Shown here: positions 9,740-18,984 of the stretch, piece after piece | How positions within the stretch are numbered: position 1 is the stretch's first letter | Layout: every line of letters starts with the position of its first letter | Assembly (NCBI GenBank): GCA_025355645.1 | Contig: JANXZG010000027.1 | Span: forward strand, 1 to 64,000 | Reading direction: 5' to 3' | Length of the DNA: 64,000 bases | Origin: Gammaproteobacteria bacterium | GTDB lineage: Bacteria > Pseudomonadota > Gammaproteobacteria > Steroidobacterales > Steroidobacteraceae | Notes under the pieces: model-generated | What the model saw: only the letters and a program-made list of their open reading frames with translations | What the model was told of the DNA's origin: nothing | Databases searched by the model: none | Program-made: the position numbers and the translations under genes

Positions 9740-11023
9740 ATGACAGTCACATCCACGGTGCGCGCCGGAACGCCAGGCAGAAGCCGGTTTCTCGTTGCGG
9801 TCGTGTTCTTCGTGTTTTTCGTGATTTCCTTTCTCACGAATATCCTTGGGCCACTGATTCCCGACATCATCGCCGACTTCCATGTCTCGCTCACGATGGC
9901 AGCGATCCTGCCGTTCGCGTTTTTCATTGCGTACGGCGTGATGTCGATTCCGGCGGGCTTTGCGGCGCAGCGTTGGGGAGAAAAGAAACCCATGGTCGTC
10001 TCCTTCGTTGCGGCGACCCTCGGCGCGGCAAGTTTCGCGGCCTTCCCAAGTTATTCAATGGCCGTGACTTCGCTCTTCTTGATCGGCGCAGGGATGGCTG
10101 TATTGCAGGTTGCGATCAATCCCCTGTTGCGTGTGGCCGGAGGCGAGGAGCACTTTGCATTCAACTCAGCGTTCGGGCAGCTCATATTCGGCGCCGCTTC
10201 CTTCGTGAGTCCTCTGGTCTATTCCGATCTCGTGAGGCACCTGGATCCTGCGCATCGCGATCTTAAGGGCTTCTACGCAATCCTGAGCAGCATTACAGCT
10301 CCCGCGCTTCCGTGGACATCGATTTACTGGATATTTGCCGTGGTCTCCGGCGTTTGCGTAGTGGTGGTCAGCTTGCTGCGCTTACCGAAAGTGGAGCGTA
10401 CGTCGGAGGAGTCGGCGGGCACGCTTTCCATGTACCGGCAGCTTCTGCGCAATCCATACGTCTGGCTGTATTTTCTCGCAATTGTTGCCTATGTAGGCTC
10501 GGAACAGGGCACGGCCGATTGGATGTCCCCGTTTCTCGAGCACTATCATCATGTCGATCCGCACAAGGGAGGTGCGGATGCAGTGGCCTACTACTGGGGA
10601 CTCATGACCGCGGGCTGTCTGCTGGGGATGGGCTTGCTGAAGCTCATCGACAGCCGCCGCGTATTGATCGGATTTTCGATCGGTGCGCTGTGCATGCTGT
10701 CGGTGGCCCTGTTTGGCCCGGTCGAAGTATCCCAAGTGGCCTTTCCCTGCATCGGATTCTTCGCCTCGATCATGTGGCCCACTCTGGTATCGCTGGGTTT
10801 AAATTCGGTGCCTCATCACCACGGCCCTTTCGCCGGGATCTTATGTTCGGGGATCATGGGTGGTGCGCTCGTGCCCTTCGTTATTGGCTGGCTCGGGGAT
10901 CTGTACGGCCTACGATCCGGGATGCTGTTTCTGTATCTCACCTTCGGTTTCGTCTTGAGCGTCGGCGTGTGGGCGCGACCGCTCATTCGCAACGCAACCA
11001 GGGGCAGCACGAAAGAAAGCTAG
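9740..11023 (+). CDS. MFS sugar transporter, FucP/NagP type (probable glucosamine or GlcNAc importer)
   Basis: This 427-residue integral membrane protein has about 12 hydrophobic segments. Features of the fucose/glucose/GlcNAc:H+ symporter branch are visible: an N-terminal FLTNILGPLIPDI segment, GFAAQRWGEKKP in the TM2-3 loop, and GAGMAVLQVAINPLLR in TM4 with the Gln/Asn residues that bind sugar in FucP. It follows the periplasmic glucosaminidase in the operon and should bring the released monosaccharide through the inner membrane. The substrate is inferred from operon context. Confidence 0.85.
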   Translation: MTVTSTVRAGTPGRSRFLVAVVFFVFFVISFLTNILGPLIPDIIADFHVSLTMAAILPFAFFIAYGVMSIPAGFAAQRWGEKKPMVVSFVAATLGAASFAAFPSYSMAVTSLFLIGAGMAVLQVAINPLLRVAGGEEHFAFNSAFGQLIFGAASFVSPLVYSDLVRHLDPAHRDLKGFYAILSSITAPALPWTSIYWIFAVVSGVCVVVVSLLRLPKVERTSEESAGTLSMYRQLLRNPYVWLYFLAIVAYVGSEQGTADWMSPFLEHYHHVDPHKGGADAVAYYWGLMTAGCLLGMGLLKLIDSRRVLIGFSIGALCMLSVALFGPVEVSQVAFPCIGFFASIMWPTLVSLGLNSVPHHHGPFAGILCSGIMGGALVPFVIGWLGDLYGLRSGMLFLYLTFGFVLSVGVWARPLIRNATRGSTKES

Positions 11024-11038
11024 GACTGAGCGTTATCG

Positions 11039-12463
11039 ATGCATAAATACATGGCAAGGTTCATTGTTGCGGTCTTGGCAGCCACTGCGCAGATCGGCCG
11101 CGCCCAAGCGCCATCAGAACCTGAAGTCAATGTGCCGCCGGCGGCACATGCCGCAATCGCAGCACCCCAAGCCAGTGACCCTTATGAATTTTCGGCGGCC
11201 GACAGTGTTACGAATGCTATCCGACTGTCGAGAATTGCCGACGGGGTACGCTTCACCTGGCCGCGCACAGGCACCCGATGGGACACTGCTTTGCTCGCAG
11301 TGCGCAGCTGGGGCGCAGAACAAGATCCCTGGGTTGAAGTGTCCGTCGGCGAGTTTGGCATTCAACAGCATCTTGATCCCAATGCGGTGGGCGTGCGTTG
11401 GTTAAACTTATCCGGCTTGCGTCAGCAACTTGCCAATGGCGCCGAAGTTATCATTCGCACTCATGCGGTAACGCTCGACGCTGAAACTACCACGCTACGT
11501 TTATTCAACAATCACCTCGACTTGCAACAACGCATCTTAGTGATTGCGCCTCACCCCGACGATGCCGAAATTGCGGCGTTTGGTCTGTATGCCGATCGGC
11601 AAGCCAGCGTGGTCACGGTTACCGCAGGCAATGCCGGCGACATGAACTATCGTGCCAGCGTTAGCGACCCGGCGGAGCATTACGCCCTCAAAGGCTATTT
11701 GCGGGCAGTCGATAGCGTGACCGTTCCCTGGCAGGGCAATATTCCTCCGGAGCGCACCGCCAATCTCGGTTACTTCGATGGGCGACTGGATTCGATGTAT
11801 CTGGCACCCATGGAAACGTTTCCCGAAGTCTATGGCGCAAATACCGATGTGGCGCTTTATCGGCGCGCCAACTTGAGCAAGCTTGTGTCGGGCGCAGCGC
11901 GCAGCAACACCTGGCAACATTTAGTGGAGGATTTGGTGGAGGTGCTGCGCAAGGTGAACCCGGGGATTGTGGTGATGCCCGATCCTCGACTTGACACTCA
12001 TCCGGATCATGAATTTACCAGCGTGGCCCTCGACCAAGCACTCGAGCAATGGCAAGGTAGCCCAATCTTTCTGCTTTACACCAATCACGCCGACGACAAT
12101 CATTATCCCTATGGACCCGCGGGTACCGTGGTGTCGCTGCCGCCCGGCGAACTGCACGTCAGCATGCAGAAAATATATTCGCACCCCACGGCCCACGCCC
12201 TGCAAATCCGGAAATTGTTTGCCCTGGAGTCCATGCACGACTTACGCCTCTCTCCGGATGAGCAGATGACATGCAGTTCAGAACTAATTGCGCACCGTCC
12301 GGATTATCCGCGCATCCCGGAAGTAGATTATTTTCGGCGCGCGCCACGCGCAAACGAACTGTTTTACGTATTCGATAAGACCGGCGAACGCGCGGCAATT
12401 CATGAATTTCTTGCGCACTATACTGCGGCTCAAGGCACACGATCCGCGCTGCAAGCACATTAA
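11039..12463 (+). CDS. Exported PIG-L family deacetylase (probable N-acetylglucosamine/chitooligosaccharide deacetylase)
   Basis: The protein has 474 residues with a signal sequence (cleavage near GRAQA, about 23). A beta-rich N-terminal domain of about 140 residues comes before the PIG-L/LmbE domain. The metal-binding motif APHPDDAE is near residues 171-178, and the second metal ligand motif THPDHE comes later. PIG-L enzymes are zinc deacetylases of GlcNAc-containing substrates, and the archaeal diacetylchitobiose deacetylase belongs to this family. Between the sugar importer and NagB it probably converts GlcNAc residues to glucosamine before cleavage or import. It would thereby replace NagA, which is absent here. 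The N-terminal domain is unassigned. Confidence 0.8.
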   Translation: MHKYMARFIVAVLAATAQIGRAQAPSEPEVNVPPAAHAAIAAPQASDPYEFSAADSVTNAIRLSRIADGVRFTWPRTGTRWDTALLAVRSWGAEQDPWVEVSVGEFGIQQHLDPNAVGVRWLNLSGLRQQLANGAEVIIRTHAVTLDAETTTLRLFNNHLDLQQRILVIAPHPDDAEIAAFGLYADRQASVVTVTAGNAGDMNYRASVSDPAEHYALKGYLRAVDSVTVPWQGNIPPERTANLGYFDGRLDSMYLAPMETFPEVYGANTDVALYRRANLSKLVSGAARSNTWQHLVEDLVEVLRKVNPGIVVMPDPRLDTHPDHEFTSVALDQALEQWQGSPIFLLYTNHADDNHYPYGPAGTVVSLPPGELHVSMQKIYSHPTAHALQIRKLFALESMHDLRLSPDEQMTCSSELIAHRPDYPRIPEVDYFRRAPRANELFYVFDKTGERAAIHEFLAHYTAAQGTRSALQAH

Positions 12464-12749
12464 TGCGCTCGCCGCGACCACCGCAACGGCGCAACTTCGC
12501 ACTGCCGCAGAGTTGCAGCAATGCGTCGGCGAAATATATGTTCACGCCCGGCGGCGGCTATACGGGCTGCGTGCGTATCGCGATTTGCCACGATAACCGG
12601 GAAGGCAATCGGTTTGTTGACAGTGTCTACAAATGGCGCGCCGACTTGGCAACGTTCTTGTTCGACAATATCGAGGCTTCGAATCGCATCCGCATGTTCA
12701 GGAATCGGCCGCGCACTATCGGAATATCCGCGCAAGGCTCGTTCTAAAG
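12464..12749 (+). other. 286-bp gap inside the amino-sugar operon
   Basis: The gap between the deacetylase stop and the nagB start contains open frames on both strands but none that I recognise. One plus-strand frame runs from an ATG at 12463 to a stop at 12747, two bases before the nagB ATG. It encodes 94 residues without family motifs or a ribosome site. It could be a decayed gene or simply spacer. Confidence 0.4.
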
Positions 12750-13550
12750 ATGTCGGCGCCCTCGTTAACCATCCTTTGGTGCCCCAGCGGCGGCGAGTTC
12801 TCGCGCGCCGCCGCGAACCACGTTGCGGCGCTGCTGGGACGTAAGCCCAAGGCGGTGATCGCACTACCCACGGGGCAGACACCGCTCGGCATGTATGCCG
12901 AGTTGGTGGCGCGGGCGGCGGCGGGGCGGCTGTCGGCTGCGCAGGCTTGTTTTTTTAACTTGGATGACTATTTAGGTTTGAGCGCAGATCACCCCTTGAG
13001 CTATGCGCGTTTCTTGAGGGAGCATTTCCTGATGCCGGCCGGCGTGACGAAGAAACACATCCGGCTGTTACGGGGCGACGCCGTCGGGATTGAGGCGGAA
13101 TGCCGCGACTATGAGGCGGCGATTGCGGCAGCCGGCGGACTGGATTTGGCCATCCTAGGGCTGGGCGCCAACGGGCACATCGGCTTCAATGAGCCCGGCA
13201 GCGACTGGTCGGCGCAGACTCATGTGGTCTCCCTAAGTCAGGAGACCCGCGCCACGCATGTGGCGCAAACTCAAGGCAAGTTTGCAATTCCGGAGTATGG
13301 CATCACCGTCGGTATATCGACGATTGTCGCGGCACGAGAAATATTGCTGCTGGCAGCCGGCGGCGCCAAGGCGCGCGCGCTGGCCGCCTTCCGCAGCGGC
13401 ATCCCCGATCCGAAGTGGCCGGTCACGGCCCTGTTGACGCATCCCAATCTCACGGTTCTCGCCGAAGTGGAATTGCAGTCGGCAGTCGCTGACGGCCTCA
13501 TGGCGCCTGTGGCTAGCAGCAGAACGTGGCCTACTGGCAGTCAATGGTAA
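12750..13550 (+). CDS. nagB: Glucosamine-6-phosphate deaminase
   Basis: This enzyme converts glucosamine-6-P to fructose-6-P and ammonia in the cytoplasm. Family motifs are clear: an ALPTGQTPLGMY phosphate-binding loop, NLDDYLGL with the catalytic Asp, and LGLGANGHIGFNEPGS with the catalytic His and Glu. The sequence ANGHIGF (Asn for the Asp of E. coli NagB) occurs in other bacterial NagB proteins. I chose the ATG at 12750 because homology starts there (SLTILWCPSGGEFSRAA). An in-frame ATG at 12633 would add 39 residues unlike the family. The product is 266 residues, the usual length. It closes the pathway begun by the TBDR and glucosaminidase. The product feeds glycolysis. Confidence 0.9.
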   Translation: MSAPSLTILWCPSGGEFSRAAANHVAALLGRKPKAVIALPTGQTPLGMYAELVARAAAGRLSAAQACFFNLDDYLGLSADHPLSYARFLREHFLMPAGVTKKHIRLLRGDAVGIEAECRDYEAAIAAAGGLDLAILGLGANGHIGFNEPGSDWSAQTHVVSLSQETRATHVAQTQGKFAIPEYGITVGISTIVAAREILLLAAGGAKARALAAFRSGIPDPKWPVTALLTHPNLTVLAEVELQSAVADGLMAPVASSRTWPTGSQW

Positions 13551-14356
13551 TTGATGCACAGTTACTATGTCTCGAAGCAATCAGTGAGATCAATTGTTAT
13601 CCGATCCACATGCGCCCCAATTCTGGATATTCACGGCACTGGTAAAATCTTTCCTTCAGGCATCACTCAACCAGCTGCCTAATGTGGTAATGAACAACAC
13701 TTGTGCCTCAGAGGAAAACGAAGGCACAATCGGAAGGCCATGAAAACCTTTGAAGACCTGGAGGTCCGGCGCCAAGAGCTTCTGAAGGCCCAATCTGAGC
13801 GCCCGATTGCCCGGTTCGCACCGCGCCGTGTCGGAAACGCATTCTTTTTGGATTAGGATCTGACGCCGGCGCGAGGACGGGCGAGCTGTACGCCTGTCTA
13901 CGCTGATATTGAGCTGCACAGAACCGCTAACGATCTTCTTGAGCCTGTGATTCCGGTCCTTTAGAGATGAGTTGTCACTGAGGAGGAATTATCACGTGCA
14001 TGTGCGAACGGGTCATACTGAGATTCGCGGACATTGCAGTGCGCCCGAACGTGGCCTGTCAGTTCGGGCGCGACGCGCGGTGCCACTCAATCGCGCCGAG
14101 CGCACCGCGGAAGCGGGGCAAATGCGGGAGGTTGTTGCACATTTACGCTGAAGAGCCACGCTCGCCCGCCCCTGGACGAAGTCATCTTGAGTAGTGGACA
14201 AGAGGTTGGCCGAGCGCAGTGAGGCCGTGAACGAGCCTGCTGTCCCTATCCACCATGTAAGTCAGATTAAGCACCTCGCGGGAAACTCGAAAAAGCAGGG
14301 ACGGGCATTCCATTGTTGGGCGAGCGGCTCTAAGTTATAAAAATAAGTTTTAGAAT
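13551..14356. other. 806-bp intergenic region with decayed-looking short frames
   Basis: I see no full gene. A short plus frame at 13740-13856 encodes 38 residues starting MKTFEDLEV, like the N-terminus of the S23/four-helix-bundle proteins, then stops; it may be a truncated remnant. A strong ribosome-site-like AGGAGGAATT at 13980-13989 precedes a GTG/ATG pair, but the frames behind it match nothing I know. An AT-rich stretch with TATAAAAATAAG at 14336-14347 could serve as a promoter element for the amidohydrolase downstream. Confidence 0.4.
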
Positions 14357-14437
14357 ATGGCAAAACAGCCCAAGTTCATTCCTTTTGCGCGGCTTCTGGA
14401 TTTTATTGGCAATGTCTGGATAGGAGGGTGGTGTAAA

Positions 14438-16492
14438 TTGATCTCAGACTTTTCCGCCCTCCGGAAATCCCACCCGACCTTTCGGTACAACGCAGGTTTT
14501 TGCCTTGGCGTGCTCGCAGCGATGCTAAACATACCTGTTTGTGATGCCGCTCCTCATGCTGCCGCGGATTTAGTAATTACAAATGCGAAGATAGATACGA
14601 TCGATCTTCAGCATTCCATTGCTTCGGCGATGGCAATCCGTGGCGATAAAATCGTGTTCGTGGGGAATGCCGGTCAGGTTAGTGAGTGGATCGGTCCGCG
14701 CACGGCCATACGTTCCCTAAACGGCGCGCTGGTGCTGCCCGGACTGATTGACTCGCACATTCACCCGAGCATGATCGCGAACGCAGACGCTTGCGATCTT
14801 AAAACTCGCCACATGACATTACGGCAACTGTCGGCATTTGCCCGCGCTTGCATCGAGCGCCTCTCGCTCCCAGACGGACAGTGGCTGTCAATCTATCAGT
14901 GGAATTACTACGACGGCAACGAACCTGACGCTGACTATCCCACACTGCGCGTGGCCCTTAATAAGGCCTCCACGTCGCATCCAATCGCGCTGATTGGTAG
15001 TGATGGCCATCATGGCGCATATAACGGCGTTGCTCTTGCCCGGGCGAAAAATCGGGCAGGCGTTGTGGTGGGTTTTTCAAAGGCAACGTTGATGAGCGAC
15101 TTTAGCGATTCGACGGAATTTATTGCGGTCGATTCCCTGGGAGAACCCAATGGCGCCGTGAACGAGGAAACCCAGAATCTGATGGATCCTCCGGATCAAA
15201 TGTTTGCAAGTCTGCCGCAGGTGATGAAAGCGCCCGGCAGGGTCACGGCACGGTTAAATAGCGCAGGTATCACCGGCATGCTGGATGCAATGGTCCCGCC
15301 AGTACTGCTGCCCTTCTACGACCGCCTGGAGGAGATCGGCAAGCTGACCGTGCGGGCGTTTCTTGCGCTGTATTATCCGCCCGACCTGTATAGGTCTGCT
15401 GATGGAGAAGTCGATTATGATCGGATGGTGGCGCTAGCGTCGGCGGTGCGCGCAAAGTACGCGAATAACCCTTTGATCCGCGCGGACATTGTCAAGATTT
15501 TGGCGGACGGCGGGCTCGAGGGCAATCCCTACGCGGTGCCGCCAACCATGCCCAATGCGGCCCTGATACGAGGCTTCCGCCAACCGATTTTCACGAGCGA
15601 TCATGGCGCTCTGAGTGTGGCCGGCTATGTGGATCCCGCCTCTGCGGAATGTAAAGAGGTTCTGGTGATGCGTTCACCGATTTCGCCGGAAGACGTCATT
15701 CATTTCACGGCGCTGCATGGTTATCATCCGGCCCAGTGTAAAGAGGAAAGCGGGCGATTGGTAAACGAACGTGCAGTGATACTGGAAATTGTGCGCCGGT
15801 TTCACGTCGCAGGGTTCGGAATCCATGTTCATGCCATCAGTGATCAAGCGGTGCGCACCAGCATCGACGCGATTGAAGCGGCGCGGGCGGCGGACGGTAA
15901 CCTGGGGTCACGCGATGCGCTCGCACATCTGCAGCTCGCTGATCCTGATGATGTGCAGCGCATCGGCCGCGACCATATCTATGTGGCGTTCACTTATTCC
16001 TGGGCCAGTACCGATCCAAAATACGACATGACCGTCATACCATTTATCGATCGGGTCCAAGGGCACGGATATGCGGCATTACACCCGCCGAACGGGTACT
16101 ACGAAGCCAACGCCTATCCATTCGCTGGCGTAAAGCGCGCTGGCGGTATCCTGATTGCCGGATCCGATGCCCCAGTCGAGACGCCCGACCCGCGACCCTT
16201 TTACAATATGGCCGCGGCGCTTACCCGCGCTCCGGGAAAGGAGCCCGCGCTCAATCCCTCGCAGAGCATTTCGCTGCGCGATGCGATCGATTCATACACC
16301 ATCTCTGGGGCTCGTTACCTAGGCATTGACGGCATCGCGGGCTCCCTTGAAGTCGGCAAATCGGCGGACTTCATCGTGCTGGACCGGGACATTTTGTTGC
16401 TGGATGATGCCCACCGCCCGGCAGAGATTGCCAAAACACGCGTAACTGAAACCTGGTTTATGGGGCGGCGCGTATATCTGAGGAAACATTGA
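14438..16492 (+). CDS. Exported amidohydrolase, YtcJ-like (amidohydrolase 3 family)
   Basis: This metal-dependent hydrolase carries the N-terminal beta element (ADLVITNAKIDTID), the metal motif LPGLIDSHIHPS, and C-terminal His and Asp ligands (VHAISD, GSDAPVETPDP), ending with LEVGKSADFIVLDRD. I prefer the TTG at 14438. It is preceded by AGGAGGG 10 bases upstream and leads straight into a signal peptide cleaved near CDAAPHAA. The ATG at 14357 would give 711 residues but has no ribosome site and adds an odd cytoplasmic-looking prefix. It is followed after 9 bases by a TBDR. The family acts on amides and formamides; the true substrate is unknown. Confidence 0.82.
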   Translation: MISDFSALRKSHPTFRYNAGFCLGVLAAMLNIPVCDAAPHAAADLVITNAKIDTIDLQHSIASAMAIRGDKIVFVGNAGQVSEWIGPRTAIRSLNGALVLPGLIDSHIHPSMIANADACDLKTRHMTLRQLSAFARACIERLSLPDGQWLSIYQWNYYDGNEPDADYPTLRVALNKASTSHPIALIGSDGHHGAYNGVALARAKNRAGVVVGFSKATLMSDFSDSTEFIAVDSLGEPNGAVNEETQNLMDPPDQMFASLPQVMKAPGRVTARLNSAGITGMLDAMVPPVLLPFYDRLEEIGKLTVRAFLALYYPPDLYRSADGEVDYDRMVALASAVRAKYANNPLIRADIVKILADGGLEGNPYAVPPTMPNAALIRGFRQPIFTSDHGALSVAGYVDPASAECKEVLVMRSPISPEDVIHFTALHGYHPAQCKEESGRLVNERAVILEIVRRFHVAGFGIHVHAISDQAVRTSIDAIEAARAADGNLGSRDALAHLQLADPDDVQRIGRDHIYVAFTYSWASTDPKYDMTVIPFIDRVQGHGYAALHPPNGYYEANAYPFAGVKRAGGILIAGSDAPVETPDPRPFYNMAAALTRAPGKEPALNPSQSISLRDAIDSYTISGARYLGIDGIAGSLEVGKSADFIVLDRDILLLDDAHRPAEIAKTRVTETWFMGRRVYLRKH

Positions 16493-16501
16493 GGGTGATC
16501 T

Positions 16502-18955
16502 ATGCGCTTAACTAAGTTTGCGACGGGATGTCTGCCCACCGGCCTGGTCATTCAGCTGCTCATCCTCGGCGGATCTGGGAGGGCGGCAGCTGCGGAATCT
16601 ACAGCCTCGCTCGAGGAAATCGTGGTGACGGCCACCAGGCGCGCAGAGCGTCTCGAAGATGTTCCTATCAGCGTGACGGCATTTACGCAGGAAAAAATTG
16701 ACCAACAGGGTCTGCGGAGCATCGACGACCTTACGCGCTTGACGCCAGGGGTTACGTTTCAACGCAATGGCACTTCGCAAAATTACAATGACGAAGGTTC
16801 GGACGTCAACATCCGGGGGATTGACTCAACAGCGGGAACCTCCACGACCGGCATATATGTCAACGATACACCGATACAGAGTCGCCATATCGGCCTCGGC
16901 TCGGTCAACGCGTTTCCGGCCCTGTTCGACCTCGACCGGGTTGAGGTGCTGCGCGGTCCGCAAGGGACTCTATTTGGAGCGGGTGCGGAGGGCGGCGTGG
17001 TCCGGTTTATCACGCCACCCGCGAGTCTCACGGGTAACACGGGCTACCTGCGTTCAGAACTTGCGACTACGGAAAACGGAGCCGCCAGCTACGAAGCCAG
17101 CGCCGCCGCCGGCGGCCCTATCGTGAATGACGTACTTGGCTTTCGGGTGAGCGCTTCCTTCCGTCACGACGGTGGGTGGGTGGACCGCGTGGCGTATACC
17201 CGGGCGACAAACGATCCTACCGACGGATTGACGCCACCGGTATTCAGCGGCAATGTATATCCAAATTCGAACTGGCAGGAGACCACGGCTATTCGTGCCG
17301 ATCTGAAGTGGGCAGCCACTGACGCGTTGACCATTAGTCCGTCTATTTACTATCAGCAGCTCAATCTCCATGATACCGCTGTATATTGGCCAAACCTCTC
17401 CGACCCCCATTCGTCAATCTTCCGCAACGGGAATCAACTTGCGAATCCCAGCTCCGATCCGTTTTATCTCGGTGCCATTCGTGCGGATTGGGACCTGGGA
17501 TTCGGAGAGTTGATCTCGAATACCTCGTACTATTCGAGGAATATGCGGTCCGTGTCTGACTATACGCAGTATCTACGAGCCGCTTATTTCAGCAACACCT
17601 ATCCCACGTCGCCTCTCGATGCGAGCTACTCGCCCTTTCAGGACAAGCAAAGCGACTTCTATCAAGAAGTGCGTTTGGCCTCCAAAGACGCCCAGGCGCG
17701 CCTCGTCTGGAGCACGGGAGCTTTCTATTCTCACATGAATGAAAACGTGCGCCAGAGCATCTCCGATGTCAGGTTCGACGCGGAATATTCGGCGCTATAC
17801 GGTTCCAGTCTTTGCGCCTCCTTGGGTTATCCCTGCACCGGGGGCGATCTGTTTTACTCCACCCCGGATAAGATAGTCGATCAACAGGTCGCGCTGTTTG
17901 GGGAAGCCAGTTTCAAGTTTACCCAAACTTTCGGATTGACCTTGGGCGTGCGCGTAACAAAAGTTGATTATGCGGGCACCGCCGCGGCTGGCGGCGCACT
18001 CCAGGGTGGTCCCCCGGTTACATCGAACTTATCAAATTCCGAGCAGCCAATCACTCCCAAGGCTGTCCTGACATGGCATCCCGATACCGACAACCTCGCT
18101 TACCTGAGTGCCACCAAGGGGTATCGCGTCGGCGGGACCAATGTCGATGAGGGCGCGCTTTGCAATGCTGACCTTCAGGCCATTGGTGTGCCGCAGGGTG
18201 CAGATGGCAATTATCACGTGCCAATTGCCTACAAGTCCGACAGTCTGTGGAGTTACGAGTTGGGTGCCAAGAATAGTTTCCTGAACCGTCGGTTGCAGGT
18301 GAACAGCAGTGTGTTTTGGATAGATTGGCAAGAAATCCAGCAGAATGTGTACTTACCAACGTGCGGAGAAGTGTTTGTCGCGAACCTCGGTCAAGCAGTC
18401 AGTCGCGGCGGGGATATCGACATTACTTATCGTCCGACGGATCCCCTGACCCTGTCCCTGACCGCGGCCTACGTGGATGCAAAATATACCCGCGCCTCGT
18501 GCGTGGGCAGCCTCAGCTTCAATGGAACAAATTGCGGACCGGATGCCACAACGGGTTTCGCGCCCGTGGTCAGTGCAGGGGACCGCTTAGCCAGTGCGCC
18601 GTGGTCCTTCGCGACATCCGCGCAGTATGTGTTTGTATCTTGGCAGGGGAGTTCACCTTACATCAGGGCGGATTTTCAATACATGACGGCGCAGACGGCC
18701 ATATTGCCAGGCCAAGATCCACGCAACGGCCTGACCGACGCCACGATCCCTGGATTGCCTGTAAACAAGAATTTGAATATGCGGGCGGGGGTGCGCTTCA
18801 ATGGGTTCGATGTATCGCTGTTTGCGAACAATGTGACCGACGCGCATCCACAGCTGTTTACATCCCGCGACATCGCCTCGGCCGCAGATCCTCAATATTA
18901 TGCCCGGGGCGTAAGGCCCCGAACCATCGGGTTGACGGCGACCTATCGATACTAG
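16502..18955 (+). CDS. TonB-dependent outer-membrane receptor
   Basis: The 817-residue receptor has a signal peptide (about 1-30), a TonB box (LEEIVVTATRR, about 35-45), and a plug with VPISVTAF, NIRGID and VEVLRGPQGTLFGAGAEGG motifs. The beta-barrel ends in an aromatic terminus (TATYRY). The start has a GAGGGTGA ribosome site. This is the siderophore/polyketide-like short TBDR type that is also widespread for amino acid and small aromatic ligands. It is the second gene of the set running from the amidohydrolase to the NSS transporter, so its ligand is probably a peptide- or amide-type compound. The ligand is inferred only. Confidence 0.9.
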   Translation: MRLTKFATGCLPTGLVIQLLILGGSGRAAAAESTASLEEIVVTATRRAERLEDVPISVTAFTQEKIDQQGLRSIDDLTRLTPGVTFQRNGTSQNYNDEGSDVNIRGIDSTAGTSTTGIYVNDTPIQSRHIGLGSVNAFPALFDLDRVEVLRGPQGTLFGAGAEGGVVRFITPPASLTGNTGYLRSELATTENGAASYEASAAAGGPIVNDVLGFRVSASFRHDGGWVDRVAYTRATNDPTDGLTPPVFSGNVYPNSNWQETTAIRADLKWAATDALTISPSIYYQQLNLHDTAVYWPNLSDPHSSIFRNGNQLANPSSDPFYLGAIRADWDLGFGELISNTSYYSRNMRSVSDYTQYLRAAYFSNTYPTSPLDASYSPFQDKQSDFYQEVRLASKDAQARLVWSTGAFYSHMNENVRQSISDVRFDAEYSALYGSSLCASLGYPCTGGDLFYSTPDKIVDQQVALFGEASFKFTQTFGLTLGVRVTKVDYAGTAAAGGALQGGPPVTSNLSNSEQPITPKAVLTWHPDTDNLAYLSATKGYRVGGTNVDEGALCNADLQAIGVPQGADGNYHVPIAYKSDSLWSYELGAKNSFLNRRLQVNSSVFWIDWQEIQQNVYLPTCGEVFVANLGQAVSRGGDIDITYRPTDPLTLSLTAAYVDAKYTRASCVGSLSFNGTNCGPDATTGFAPVVSAGDRLASAPWSFATSAQYVFVSWQGSSPYIRADFQYMTAQTAILPGQDPRNGLTDATIPGLPVNKNLNMRAGVRFNGFDVSLFANNVTDAHPQLFTSRDIASAADPQYYARGVRPRTIGLTATYRY

Positions 18956-18984
18956 CGCAGCGGAATTGCCTGAGGAGAAAACGA

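Noticed and set aside
14000..14194. Frame behind a strong AGGAGGAATT site.
   Set aside because: The 64-residue text has no family pattern and overlaps equally open frames on both strands.
18316..18984. Long in-frame extension upstream of the isochorismatase-like gene.
   Set aside because: It lies within the TBDR in another frame, and the ribosome site and family homology begin at 18985.
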